A stretch of 41,696 bases of DNA from NCBI RefSeq assembly GCF_022790535.1, contig NZ_LOHG01000032.1:1-41696 (forward strand). The letters run 5' to 3'. This DNA comes from Pseudomonas maioricensis. GTDB lineage: Bacteria > Pseudomonadota > Gammaproteobacteria > Pseudomonadales > Pseudomonadaceae. This document shows, piece after piece, positions 8,067 through 15,681 of this stretch (position 1 is the stretch's first letter; the number at the start of each line of letters is the position of its first letter). The position numbers were made by a program, and so were the translations under genes. Below the pieces are notes generated by a model. It was not told the DNA's origin and did no database searches. It saw nothing but the letters and a program-made list of their open reading frames with translations.

Positions 8067-8855
8067 ATGCCCTTCATCCAACTCTCCGACGGCAATCTGC
8101 ATTACCAACTCGATGGCCCGCAAGGTGCGCCGGTTTTGTTGTTGTCCAACTCGCTGGGCACCGACTTGAAAATGTGGGACTCGCAAATGCCGGCCTTCAC
8201 GGAGCACTTTCAGGTGTTGCGCTACGACACGCGCGGGCACGGTCAATCGCTGGTGACCAAAGGGCCTTACAGCATCGAGCAGAGCGGTCGCGATGTATTG
8301 GCACTGCTGGACGCCTTGCAGCTGCCGAGCGTGTTGTTCTGCGGGCTGTCCATGGGAGGTCTGATTGGCCAGTGGCTGGCGATCAATGCGCCGCAGCGTG
8401 TGCAGCGTGCAGTGCTGTGCAACACCGCCGCGAAAATCGGTAATCCCGATGTCTGGAACCCGCGTATCGAAACCGTTTTGCGCGATGGCAAAGCCGCGAT
8501 GCAAGCCTTGCGTGAGGCGTCGGTTGCGCGCTGGTTCACCCCTGAATTTGCCAAGGCCGCGCGGCAACAGGTTGAGCCGGTGGTGGACATGCTGGCCCAG
8601 ACCTCACCTCAGGGCTATGCCGCCAACTGCGCAGCGGTACGCGACGCAGATTTTCGTGATCAGATCAAAGCGATCACGCTACCGGTGCTGGTGGTCTGTG
8701 GCACTCAGGACGCTGTCACTACCCCAACTGACGGGCGTTTCCTCACCGGGCACATTGCAGGTGCCGAGTACGCCGAGTTCCATGCCGCGCATCTTTCCAG
8801 TATCGAAGCGGGCAGTGCATTTGGCGAACGTGTCGTAACTTTTTTGCTAGCCTGA
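8067..8855 (+). CDS. pcaD: 3-oxoadipate enol-lactonase
   Basis: Alpha/beta hydrolase of 262 residues that hydrolyses 3-oxoadipate enol-lactone to 3-oxoadipate. The nucleophile elbow GLSMGG follows LPSVLFC at about residue 93. The oxyanion region LLLSNSLGTDLKMWD is at residues 20-34, the acid is probably in VCGTQDAVTTP, and the catalytic histidine is in EFHAAHLSSIE near the C-terminus. The ATG at 8067 has AGGAG 6-7 bases upstream. An in-frame start at 7956 would run through the REPIN and is rejected. pcaC starts 14 bases after its stop. Confidence 0.96.
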   Translation: MPFIQLSDGNLHYQLDGPQGAPVLLLSNSLGTDLKMWDSQMPAFTEHFQVLRYDTRGHGQSLVTKGPYSIEQSGRDVLALLDALQLPSVLFCGLSMGGLIGQWLAINAPQRVQRAVLCNTAAKIGNPDVWNPRIETVLRDGKAAMQALREASVARWFTPEFAKAARQQVEPVVDMLAQTSPQGYAANCAAVRDADFRDQIKAITLPVLVVCGTQDAVTTPTDGRFLTGHIAGAEYAEFHAAHLSSIEAGSAFGERVVTFLLA

Positions 8856-8869
8856 ATCCGGAGTCTCAA

Positions 8870-9280
8870 ATGGACGAAAAACAACGTTACGAAGCCGGCA
8901 TGCAAGTGCGCCGCGCTGTCCTGGGCGATGCCCACGTCGACAACAGCCTGAAGAAGCTAACGCCGTTCAACGAAGAGTTTCAGGAAATGATCACCCGCCA
9001 TGCCTGGGGTGATATCTGGACCCGGCCCGGCCTGCCGCGCCATACCCGCAGCCTGGTGACCATTGCCATGTTGATCGGTATGAACCGTGAAGGCGAGCTG
9101 CGCCTGCACCTCAAGGCCGCCAAACACAATGGCGTGACCCGTGAGGAGATCAAGGAAGTGTTGATGCAGAGCGCAATCTACTGCGGTATCCCAGCCGCCA
9201 ACGCGACGTTTCATCTGGCAGAGGAAGTCTGGGATGAAATGGGCGTCGAGTCGTTGCAGCAGAGCAGCCCGAACATTTGA
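8870..9280 (+). CDS. pcaC: 4-carboxymuconolactone decarboxylase
   Basis: A 136-residue cofactor-free decarboxylase of the CMD/AhpD-like family, taking 4-carboxymuconolactone to 3-oxoadipate enol-lactone. The whole CMD domain is visible, including RHAWGDIWTRPGLPRHTRSL, ELRLHLKAAKHNGV and SAIYCGIPAANATFHLAEEV. It is the last gene of the pca run; the end of the next gene, on the opposite strand, lies 6 bases beyond its stop. No T-rich terminator is visible in that gap. Confidence 0.96.
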   Translation: MDEKQRYEAGMQVRRAVLGDAHVDNSLKKLTPFNEEFQEMITRHAWGDIWTRPGLPRHTRSLVTIAMLIGMNREGELRLHLKAAKHNGVTREEIKEVLMQSAIYCGIPAANATFHLAEEVWDEMGVESLQQSSPNI

Positions 9281-9286
9281 TGCCTG

Positions 9287-10549
9287 CTATGAATGGGTCA
9301 ACGCGAGCGCTGCCAGCGCTGCAATCAACGCGGGTGGCATGACCAGAATCCCCAGCCGGAAAAAGCCCATGGCGGTGACGTTTTCGCCTTCGCGACGTAT
9401 GGCAATCAACCAGAGCAAGGTTGCCAGCGAGCCGGTGATCGAAAGGTTGGGGCCAAGATCGACGCCGATCACCAATGCACTGGTGGTCGCTGTCGGCAGC
9501 TGTGTGATATGGCCGACTGACCCGGCGATCAGGCCGGCCGGAAGATTGTTGATCAGGTTGCTGGCGATCGCCACGCTCACGCCTGCGACCCAGCTGGCTT
9601 GAGTGGCAGAATGGTCGGCCAGTGATTTCAGCGCATGGGCCAGATGATCGATAACGCCGGTCAGTGCCAGCCCCTCTACCAGCACGAACAAACCTGCCAC
9701 CAGCGGCAACACTCCCCAGGAGACCGCCTTGATCACTGGCAGAGGGTTGAGCCGCTGGCGGATATGAATCAGTGCGGCGGTAGCGATACCCGCACAAAAC
9801 GTGGGCAACCCAAGTTGCACGCCGAATGCCGATGCGCTCAGCAAGACGATGCCGGTCAGGACAATACCGAACGCGGTCAGACGTGCACCGCTGGACAGCG
9901 GTTGCAAGGTGATGTTCGTGGCCAGAGGCTTGCGCAGATGAGTGCGCTGTGCAAGGCGTAACACCAGATAGGTCAGGCCGATGGCGGCAATCGAAGGCAA
10001 GCTGAAATGCCAGAGCCAAGTGGTCAGCGGCGGCATGTTGCTGCCGAATATCACCAGGTTTGCGGGGTTGGAGATAGGCAGTACAAAACTGGCCGCGTTG
10101 GCGATAAAGGCGCAGATGAACAGATAAGGCAGCGGTTCGGCCTTGGCGGCACGGGCTGCGGCATACACGGCGGGGGTCAGAACAACGGCGGTCGCATCGT
10201 TGGACAGAAACACCGTGACCAGTGTGCCGACCAGAAACACGAGGTCGAACAGGCGTTGTCCCGAGCCTTTTGCATGTTTGGCAGCCAGCATGGCCAGCCA
10301 GTCGAACAGGCCTTGTTGTCGGGCCAGTTCGGCCAGGACCATCATGCCGATCAGAAACAGGTAGACGTCACCACCTTCCGCCACCGCGCCAAGCGCCTTG
10401 TGCAGAGGGATAAATCCCAGCGCCGTGAGCAGTGCGGCCGCACCCAGCGCCCAGACAAATTCCGGCACCCGCCATGGCCGTGTAATCACGCCGCAGATGG
10501 CTATGGCGGCGACGATCCAGATAACCGTTGCAGGGTCGAATGCGGACAT
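9287..10549 (-). CDS. ArsB-type transporter (ArsB/NhaD ion transporter superfamily)
   Basis: A 420-residue inner-membrane protein with about 11-12 hydrophobic segments. It resembles arsenite effluxers of the ArsB family, with segments such as VTVFLSNDATAVVLTPAVYA near residue 115 and FIANAASFVLPISNPANLVI near residue 150, typical of this superfamily. No arsR, arsC or arsH is nearby, so its substrate may be arsenite or an anion or Na+; the sequence alone does not settle it. The stop is 6 bases from the pcaC stop (convergent). The gene upstream on the same strand is the EF-hand protein, 314 bp away with a REPIN between. Confidence 0.8.
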   Translation of the reverse strand: MSAFDPATVIWIVAAIAICGVITRPWRVPEFVWALGAAALLTALGFIPLHKALGAVAEGGDVYLFLIGMMVLAELARQQGLFDWLAMLAAKHAKGSGQRLFDLVFLVGTLVTVFLSNDATAVVLTPAVYAAARAAKAEPLPYLFICAFIANAASFVLPISNPANLVIFGSNMPPLTTWLWHFSLPSIAAIGLTYLVLRLAQRTHLRKPLATNITLQPLSSGARLTAFGIVLTGIVLLSASAFGVQLGLPTFCAGIATAALIHIRQRLNPLPVIKAVSWGVLPLVAGLFVLVEGLALTGVIDHLAHALKSLADHSATQASWVAGVSVAIASNLINNLPAGLIAGSVGHITQLPTATTSALVIGVDLGPNLSITGSLATLLWLIAIRREGENVTAMGFFRLGILVMPPALIAALAALALTHS

Positions 10550-10674
10550 TTGTGGTACTCGAGAGGCAGGCTCCTCTCAGACCGGTGGTGATGAGGACAA
10601 GTTCGTCAGTAAGGCAGATTTGGAATGCGCTTTGATGGTGCTGAAACGCGGCTTTCGTGTGGCAAGCATTGGAC

Positions 10675-10765
10675 TTGTAGGAGTGAGCTTGCTCGCGATT
10701 ACGTCAGGTCAGACGACATATTCTTAACATATCGACAGCTATCGCGAGCAAGCTCACTCCTACAG
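10675..10765. repeat. REPIN, AGCTTGCTCGCGA family
   Basis: Left arm TGTAGGAGTGAGCTTGCTCG and right arm CGAGCAAGCTCACTCCTACA, separated by about 45 bases. Near-identical arms to the elements at 2558-2648 and 22008. Confidence 0.9.
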
Positions 10766-10825
10766 GCCCCTAGTTTCTGCGCGACAGCGTGGCGTCTGGA
10801 CTACGGAGGCGCTACAGGTGTTGTG

Positions 10826-10855
10826 CTTTGCCTGACAGAGATCTATCAGGCAAAG
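10826..10855 (-). terminator. Perfect 10-bp hairpin after the EF-hand gene
   Basis: CTTTGCCTGA and TCAGGCAAAG form a perfect 10-bp stem with a 10-base loop, only 8 bases past the EF-hand gene stop. The position suits a terminator or mRNA-protecting stem for that gene, but no T-run follows on the - strand, so intrinsic termination is uncertain. Confidence 0.5.
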
Positions 10856-10863
10856 GTCTCGCA

Positions 10864-11598
10864 TCACGCAGCAGTATCGAGATACTTGCCGACCGGCTTA
10901 TTGCCGTTCGTGTCGTAACGCTCGGTCAACGCGGCGACCATGCGGCTCAAGGCTTGAGAGGCTTTGGTGTCGGTGTTGGTACTGCCGTTTGAGGTGGCGC
11001 TCAGCGCGCTGGTCAATTCGTCAGCGCTGATGCTGCCGTCGCCATCAGCGTCCAGTGAGCTGAACAACTGATCGCTGGTCTCCTGCGTTACCACCGGCGG
11101 TGCAGGAGGCTGTTGTGGTTGCAGGCTGGCGGTCAGTTCTTCGAGGCTGACAGTGCCATCTTCATTGGTGTCCAGCGCATCAAACACCTGGGCACTGTCG
11201 GCGGTGCTGCCCGCGCTGCTCAAGCCTGCGGTCAGTTCGTCACTGTTGATCGTGCCGTCGCCATCGGTGTCCAGCGCGCTGAGCAGATCCTCGGCAACAT
11301 CGGTCGCTGGCTGACCGCCCGGAGGTGGTGGCGGTGCCGTGATTGCCGCCAGTTCATCGGCGTCGAGGCTGTCATCGTCATTGGCGTCCAGGTCGCTGAA
11401 CGCTTTGCTCAGGCTGACGGTGATGCCGTCCTTGCTGTCGGAAGACGAATTTGCAGCGCTCAGCTCATCTTTGCTGATACTGCCGTCGCCATCGGTGTCC
11501 AGTTTGGCCAGCAATTGCTCCTGGAATTTCTTGCTCGCGGCGGTACTCGCGCTTGAGCTGGTGTAGCTCGAATAGCTGTTACTGACGCCACTGATCAT
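10864..11598 (-). CDS. EF-hand calcium-binding protein, five canonical loops
   Basis: A 244-residue acidic protein. The ATG at 11598 has GAGGGAG about 8 bases upstream; an open upstream extension to 11655 lacks this. Five 12-residue EF loops start with D and end with E at residues 34-45, 71-82, 110-121, 143-154 and 183-194 (for example DTDGDGSISKDE). A degenerate loop, DTNGNKPVGKYL, is at about 229-240. Proline-rich linkers (89-98, 161-169) split the loops into units. The N-terminus is Ser/Thr-rich (GVSNSYSSYTSSSASTAAS) without a Sec signal or membrane segment. It resembles XopAW-like EF-hand proteins of plant-associated bacteria, some called type III effectors; that assignment is from memory. 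Ca2+ buffering, sensing or secretion are all possible. Confidence 0.85.
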   Translation of the reverse strand: MISGVSNSYSSYTSSSASTAASKKFQEQLLAKLDTDGDGSISKDELSAANSSSDSKDGITVSLSKAFSDLDANDDDSLDADELAAITAPPPPPGGQPATDVAEDLLSALDTDGDGTINSDELTAGLSSAGSTADSAQVFDALDTNEDGTVSLEELTASLQPQQPPAPPVVTQETSDQLFSSLDADGDGSISADELTSALSATSNGSTNTDTKASQALSRMVAALTERYDTNGNKPVGKYLDTAA

Positions 11599-11713
11599 CG
11601 GACTGACTCCCTCAGGTTGATTGATCCGGCGACGGTGCACCGGTTTATCAAGCATCCAGATGGCAGATGTCGAGGGTATGTGGGTTTTGTATCGGTGCAG
11701 ATACGTGGTCCTG

Positions 11714-12772
11714 TCAGAACCGCGGCAAGATCACCAGGGCAGTCAGGCCACCACCGGGTGTCTGCGCCAGTGATAATTCACCGCCCATGCGTCGGGCTGC
11801 ATCACGGGCGATGGTCATGCCCATGCCGACGCCGCCGGAGTTGCGATTACGCGACCCTTCCAGACGGAAAAAAGGCTCAAACACGGTTTCATGATGTTCG
11901 ACGGGGATTCCCGGGCCGTGATCGATGACCCTGACGCTCACCTGCTGCGCCTCATCATGAATCTCGACCCGTGCATGACCGGCATAACGCAGGGCATTGT
12001 CAATCAGGTTGTTGATGCACGAGCGCAATGCCATGGGTTGCGTCTTGAGCGGCGGGCACTGGCCCGTGGATTGAACGTCATCACCATTGTCCTGAGCATT
12101 TTCAGCCAGGGACTCGATCAGCGCCTGCAAGTCGAACAACTGCACTATTTCGCTGGTGCGTTGCTCATTCAGGTAGGTCAGGGTGGCGTCGAGCATGCCA
12201 ATCATGTCGTTCAGATCCTGAGTCATCTGCCCATGCAGCTTTGGCTCGTCGATCTGTTCGACCCGCAACTTCAGACGCGACAGCGGTGTGCGTAGGTCAT
12301 GGGAAACCGCGGCGAGCATGCGTCCGCGCTGCTGCACTTGTTCGCGGATGCGTTGCTGCATCAGGTTGAATGTCTGCGCCGCCTGACGTGCTTCCCTCGG
12401 GCCCGTGACTTCCATGGGCGGACTGTCGAGGTTTTCGCTGAGCCTTTCGGCAGCGTTGCTCAGACGCTGGATCGGCCTGCTCAAGGCCTTGGCCCCATAC
12501 CACGCAGCAACCACCAGAGTGATCAACTGGAAGATCAGCGGCACGACCGGCCCTCGGAAAAACGGCGGTTTGTGATCGGGCGGAGGGCGGTCATCCGAGC
12601 CTTGGAAGGGAGGCGCGCTCATCTGCTGCCCTGACTGCTCGTGCATGGGGGGCGGTGGCGGCGGGAATCCATACAACCTGAACCACATGAACGCCAGCAA
12701 ATGTGCAAGCAGAATAGCGATCAATGCCCCCCCGAACAGGCGGGCGAACAGTGTGTCAGCAGAGCGGATCAA
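11714..12772 (-). CDS. Sensor histidine kinase (EnvZ-like architecture)
   Basis: A 352-residue inner-membrane kinase partnered with the response regulator next to it (ATGA-type 4-base overlap, so translationally coupled). Order: membrane segment about 12-32; a short periplasmic loop with a proline run at 37-42 and more PPP motifs to residue 66; second segment about 75-93; HAMP about 94-146; dimerisation domain with phospho-acceptor H158 in AVSHDLRTPLSRL; ATPase domain with N box NNLIDNALRYA, DHGPGIP and the G box GVGMGMTIA. The periplasmic loop is only about 40 residues and Pro/His rich, too small for a standard sensor fold, so the signal may be membrane-borne or metal-like; this is inference. 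Confidence 0.93.
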   Translation of the reverse strand: MIRSADTLFARLFGGALIAILLAHLLAFMWFRLYGFPPPPPPMHEQSGQQMSAPPFQGSDDRPPPDHKPPFFRGPVVPLIFQLITLVVAAWYGAKALSRPIQRLSNAAERLSENLDSPPMEVTGPREARQAAQTFNLMQQRIREQVQQRGRMLAAVSHDLRTPLSRLKLRVEQIDEPKLHGQMTQDLNDMIGMLDATLTYLNEQRTSEIVQLFDLQALIESLAENAQDNGDDVQSTGQCPPLKTQPMALRSCINNLIDNALRYAGHARVEIHDEAQQVSVRVIDHGPGIPVEHHETVFEPFFRLEGSRNRNSGGVGMGMTIARDAARRMGGELSLAQTPGGGLTALVILPRF

Positions 12773-13521
12773 CCGATGTCCCTTGCATCGAACAGATAAC
12801 CCTCACCGCGAACGGTTTTGATCAACTGCGGGTTTTTCGGATCGTCGCCCAGTTTCTGCCGCAAGCGCGAGACCAGTAGATCAATGCTCCGGTCAAACGC
12901 TTCAATCGAGCGACCGCGTGCGGCATCAAGCAGTTGTTCGCGGCTCAGCACCCGGCGAGGGCGTTCGAGGAATACGCGTAACAAGCGGAATTCAGCATTG
13001 GACAGGGGCACCACGAGGCCATCGGCAGCGGTCAACTGGCGCAGCACACTATTAAGCCGCCAGGCATCGAAGCGCACGATGGAACGCTCATCGTTACGAT
13101 CATCGCGCACGCGGCGCAGCACGGTCTGGATGCGCGCCACGAGCTCCCGGGGCTCGAAGGGCTTGGCCATGTAGTCGTCAGCGCCCAGTTCGAGGCCAAT
13201 GATCCGGTCGGTGGGTTCGCAGCGAGCGGTAAGCATGAGAATCGGGATGTCCGAGGTCCCGCGCAGCCAGCGGCACAGCGACAGGCCATCTTCGCCGGGC
13301 AGCATCAGGTCGAGGACGATGACGTCGAAGTTCTCTTCTTCGAGCGCCTGACGCATTTCGGTGCCGTCGGTCACGCCCCGGCACTGGATGTTGAAGCGCG
13401 CCAGGTAATCGCAGAGCAGTTCGCGGATAGGGATGTCATCGTCGACGATCAGGGCGCGGGTGTTCCAGCGCTGGTCGTTGTTCTGTGGGGTTTCAGCGGT
13501 GGTGTCGGGAGTTGATTGCAT
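12769..13521 (-). CDS. OmpR-family response regulator
   Basis: A 250-residue regulator from the ATG at 13521 (in-frame GTG/ATG at 13554/13551 would add 11 residues without a better ribosome-binding site). The receiver domain runs from about residue 23 to 135, with acidic pocket D27-D29, phospho-acceptor D71 in IVLDLMLPGEDG and the conserved lysine in DDYMAKPFEP. The C-terminal winged-helix domain has FRLLRVFLERPRRVLSREQL and ends with IKTVRGEGYLFDA. It overlaps its kinase by 4 bases and is divergent from kdpF. The target genes are unknown; a link to kdp regulation is conceivable only from position. Confidence 0.93.
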   Translation of the reverse strand: MQSTPDTTAETPQNNDQRWNTRALIVDDDIPIRELLCDYLARFNIQCRGVTDGTEMRQALEEENFDVIVLDLMLPGEDGLSLCRWLRGTSDIPILMLTARCEPTDRIIGLELGADDYMAKPFEPRELVARIQTVLRRVRDDRNDERSIVRFDAWRLNSVLRQLTAADGLVVPLSNAEFRLLRVFLERPRRVLSREQLLDAARGRSIEAFDRSIDLLVSRLRQKLGDDPKNPQLIKTVRGEGYLFDARDIG

Positions 13522-13873
13522 GATGCGACTGCTGCCTGGTGATGCCGCCATCACTGGCCGCTATTGATGATCAACGCTACCCGCCATGCTACTTCGCCGG
13601 GAGGCGCGGCGAAAGGGTGGCGTGGGGGGATGTCGGGGGCGTGTCTGGTCTGTATCGGAGTTGGTACAAAGGTTTTGGGTGTAGAGGTTTTTTTGCGTAC
13701 ACAGAAACCAATGAATGGCCAATTCCAATGCATGCCATTCGTTCCAAACCGCCGCACGCCGCGATCTTTACGCCATCTTTACGCCGCACTAACCCCCTCG
13801 CTCTCGTTCCTTTACACCCTCAATCCCGACAATTAACCACACGCGGCAATCGCCGTAGAGACGGAGTATTTCG
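13522..13873. other. Divergent control region between the two-component pair and kdpFABC
   Basis: This 352-bp gap contains no convincing gene. It holds a T-run at 13688-13694 followed by GCGTACACA, and an array of CTTTAC-type repeats near kdpF (listed separately). The kdpF ribosome-binding site ACGGAG is at about 13861. It must carry the kdp promoter on the + strand and that of the regulator-kinase pair on the - strand. Confidence 0.7.
13764..13818 (+). promoter_or_regulatory. Phased CTTTAC repeats, candidate KdpE operator
   Basis: ATCTTTACGCC occurs twice in direct tandem at 13764-13774 and 13775-13785, an exact 11-bp period. A third copy, CTTTACACC, starts at 13810, exactly 33 bp (three 11-bp turns) after the second. 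OmpR-family regulators such as KdpE bind direct repeats with about 11-bp spacing, and the E. coli KdpE site contains TTTACA (from memory). The third copy is 56 bases before kdpF and could overlap the -35 position. Confidence 0.6.
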
Positions 13874-13963
13874 ATGAGCGTTGTGGACGGGGTGTCACTG
13901 TTGTTAGCCGCAGGGCTGTTCATCTACCTACTGGTTGCGCTGCTACGCGCAGGCCGGAACTAG
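13874..13963 (+). CDS. kdpF: KdpF, small subunit of the Kdp potassium pump
   Basis: A 29-residue single-span membrane peptide: an acidic start (MSVVDGVSLL), a hydrophobic core through about residue 25, and a basic end (RAGRN). This is the size, composition and position expected of KdpF, which stabilises the KdpABC complex at the inner membrane. ACGGAG lies 7 bases upstream. The kdpA start is 13 bases after its stop. It is too short for most gene-calling thresholds and is easily missed. Confidence 0.88.
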   Translation: MSVVDGVSLLLAAGLFIYLLVALLRAGRN

Positions 13964-13976
13964 GAGACGAGCTGCC

Positions 13977-15671
13977 ATGCACAGTTATGACTATCTACTG
14001 ATTCTGGCTTTCCTGGCATTAGTGCTCTTGCCCGCGCCATTGTTGGGACGTTTTTACTACCGAGTGGTGGAAGGCGAACGCACCTGGCTCACGCCGATGC
14101 TGCGACCGGTTGAAAACATCTGCTATCGCCTGTCGGGCGTTGACCCTACTGTCGAGCAGAACTGGAAGGATTACCTCTGGGCCTTGCTGGCTTTTAACCT
14201 CGCTGGTTTTCTGCTGCTGTTCGCGATGTTGCTGGGGCAGGGCGCTCTGCCCCTGAACCCGCAGCAATTGCCGGGCATGGAATGGTCCCTGGCGTTCAAC
14301 ACCGCGATGAGCTTCGTCACCAACACCAACTGGCAAGCCTATAGCGGTGAAGCATCGCTCAGCTACCTGAGCCAGATGGCGGGCCTGACTGTGCAGAACT
14401 TCGTCAGCGCCGCGACCGGTGTGGCCGTGCTGTTGGCGTTCTGCCGGGGGATCAGCCGTCGTTCGACGCAGAACCTCGGCAACTTCTGGACCGACATGAC
14501 CCGCGTTACGCTCTACGGCTTGTTGCCATTGTGCGTCGTGTTGGCGTTACTGCTGGTTTGGCAGGGCGTACCGCAAAACTTCGCTCACTATATTGACGCA
14601 ATGACCCTGCAAGGCGCTGATCAAAGCCTGCCCATGGGTCCGGCTGCCAGCCAGATTGCGATTAAACAATTGGGTACCAACGGCGGTGGCTTCTTCGGCG
14701 TCAATTCGGCGCACCCGTTCGAGAATCCGACCGCATGGAGCAACCTGTTTCAGCTGGCTTCGATCCTGCTGATTCCGGCGGCGCTGGTATTTACCTTCGG
14801 CCACTACGTCAAGGACATGCGCCAGAGCCGGGCGATCATGGCCTGCATGCTGGTGCTGCTGATGATTGGCGGTGCGGTGTCGATGTGGGCCGAGTACCAG
14901 CCCAATCCGGCGCTGAATATTGCCAACGTGGAACAGACGGCGCCGCTGGAAGGCAAGGAAAGCCGTTTCGGGACCACCGGCACGGTGTTGTGGGCCACGG
15001 CAACCACGGCAGCGTCCAACGGCTCGGTGAATGGCATGCATGACAGCCTGAACCCGCTGAGCAGCATGGTCGCACTGGCCAACATGATGGTCGGCGAAGT
15101 GATTTTCGGCGGCGTCGGCGTGGGCCTTAACGGCATGCTGCTCAATGTACTGATCGCGGTGTTTCTTGCAGGTTTGATGATCGGTCGTACGCCGGAATAT
15201 CTGGGCAAAAAACTGCAAGCCAACGAGGTCAAGCTGCTGGTTGCGACCTTGCTGGTGATGCCCGTTGGTGTGCTCGTACTCGGTGCCATCGCCGCGAGCC
15301 TGCCGGGGCCGATGGCGTCGGTGAGCAACCCTGGCCCGCACGGTTTCAGTCAGTTGCTCTATGCCTACACCTCGGCCACTGCCAACAACGGCTCGGCGTT
15401 TGGCGGTTTCAGTGCCAACACCGTGTTCCATAACCTGATGCTCAGTCTGGCGATGTTCATCGGCCGCTTCGGCTACATCCTGCCGGTACTGGCCCTGGCT
15501 GGCAGTCTGGCGATGAAGAAGAGTGCGCCGCTGGGCCTGAACAGTTTCCCGACCCATGGCCCGCTGTTTGTCACCTTGTTGACCATGACGATCCTGATTG
15601 TCGGCGGCCTGACGTTCCTGCCGACCCTGGCTCTAGGGCCGATTGCCGAACATTTGAGTCTGGGTTTCTGA
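13977..15671 (+). CDS. kdpA: KdpA, potassium-binding channel-like subunit
   Basis: A 564-residue polytopic membrane protein, the K+-translocating subunit of the high-affinity KdpFABC ATPase. It shows the repeated selectivity-filter-like segments of the SKT superfamily, for example MSFVTNTNWQAYSGE near residue 108, QLGTNGGGFFGVNSAHPFENP near residue 225 and TSATANNGSAFGGFSANT near residue 465. The ATG at 13977 has AGGAGACGAG just upstream; the frame is open further upstream into kdpF, but that would add 14 unrelated residues. kdpB begins 10 bases after the stop. Confidence 0.97.
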   Translation: MHSYDYLLILAFLALVLLPAPLLGRFYYRVVEGERTWLTPMLRPVENICYRLSGVDPTVEQNWKDYLWALLAFNLAGFLLLFAMLLGQGALPLNPQQLPGMEWSLAFNTAMSFVTNTNWQAYSGEASLSYLSQMAGLTVQNFVSAATGVAVLLAFCRGISRRSTQNLGNFWTDMTRVTLYGLLPLCVVLALLLVWQGVPQNFAHYIDAMTLQGADQSLPMGPAASQIAIKQLGTNGGGFFGVNSAHPFENPTAWSNLFQLASILLIPAALVFTFGHYVKDMRQSRAIMACMLVLLMIGGAVSMWAEYQPNPALNIANVEQTAPLEGKESRFGTTGTVLWATATTAASNGSVNGMHDSLNPLSSMVALANMMVGEVIFGGVGVGLNGMLLNVLIAVFLAGLMIGRTPEYLGKKLQANEVKLLVATLLVMPVGVLVLGAIAASLPGPMASVSNPGPHGFSQLLYAYTSATANNGSAFGGFSANTVFHNLMLSLAMFIGRFGYILPVLALAGSLAMKKSAPLGLNSFPTHGPLFVTLLTMTILIVGGLTFLPTLALGPIAEHLSLGF

Positions 15672-15681
15672 GGAGCCGACC

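Larger units (their letters stand above)
10550..10863. other. Gene-free gap with REPIN and hairpin
   Basis: The 314-bp gap between the EF-hand gene stop and the ArsB-like start holds a REPIN (10675-10765) and a strong hairpin (10826-10855), listed separately. The remaining sequence next to 10550 should contain the promoter of the ArsB-like gene; no clear -35/-10 pair was found. Confidence 0.6.

Noticed and set aside
2558..10765. Repeated GTAGGAG inverted arms considered as a CRISPR array
   Set aside because: The copies are scattered, inverted pairs with no regular spacers and no cas genes; they fit REPINs.
11687..11702. GTATC/GATAC hairpin downstream of the histidine kinase as a terminator
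   Set aside because: The stem is only 5 bp and is followed by A-rich, not T-rich, sequence on the - strand.
12769..13521. Naming the orphan two-component pair as a known system
   Set aside because: The OmpR/EnvZ-like architecture is shared by many pairs; no diagnostic sensor domain is visible, so no gene symbol was given.
14547..15557. 336-residue open frame antisense to kdpA
   Set aside because: Long antisense frames are common in GC-rich coding DNA; kdpA is fully supported on the other strand and the His/Gln/Arg-rich translation resembles no protein.
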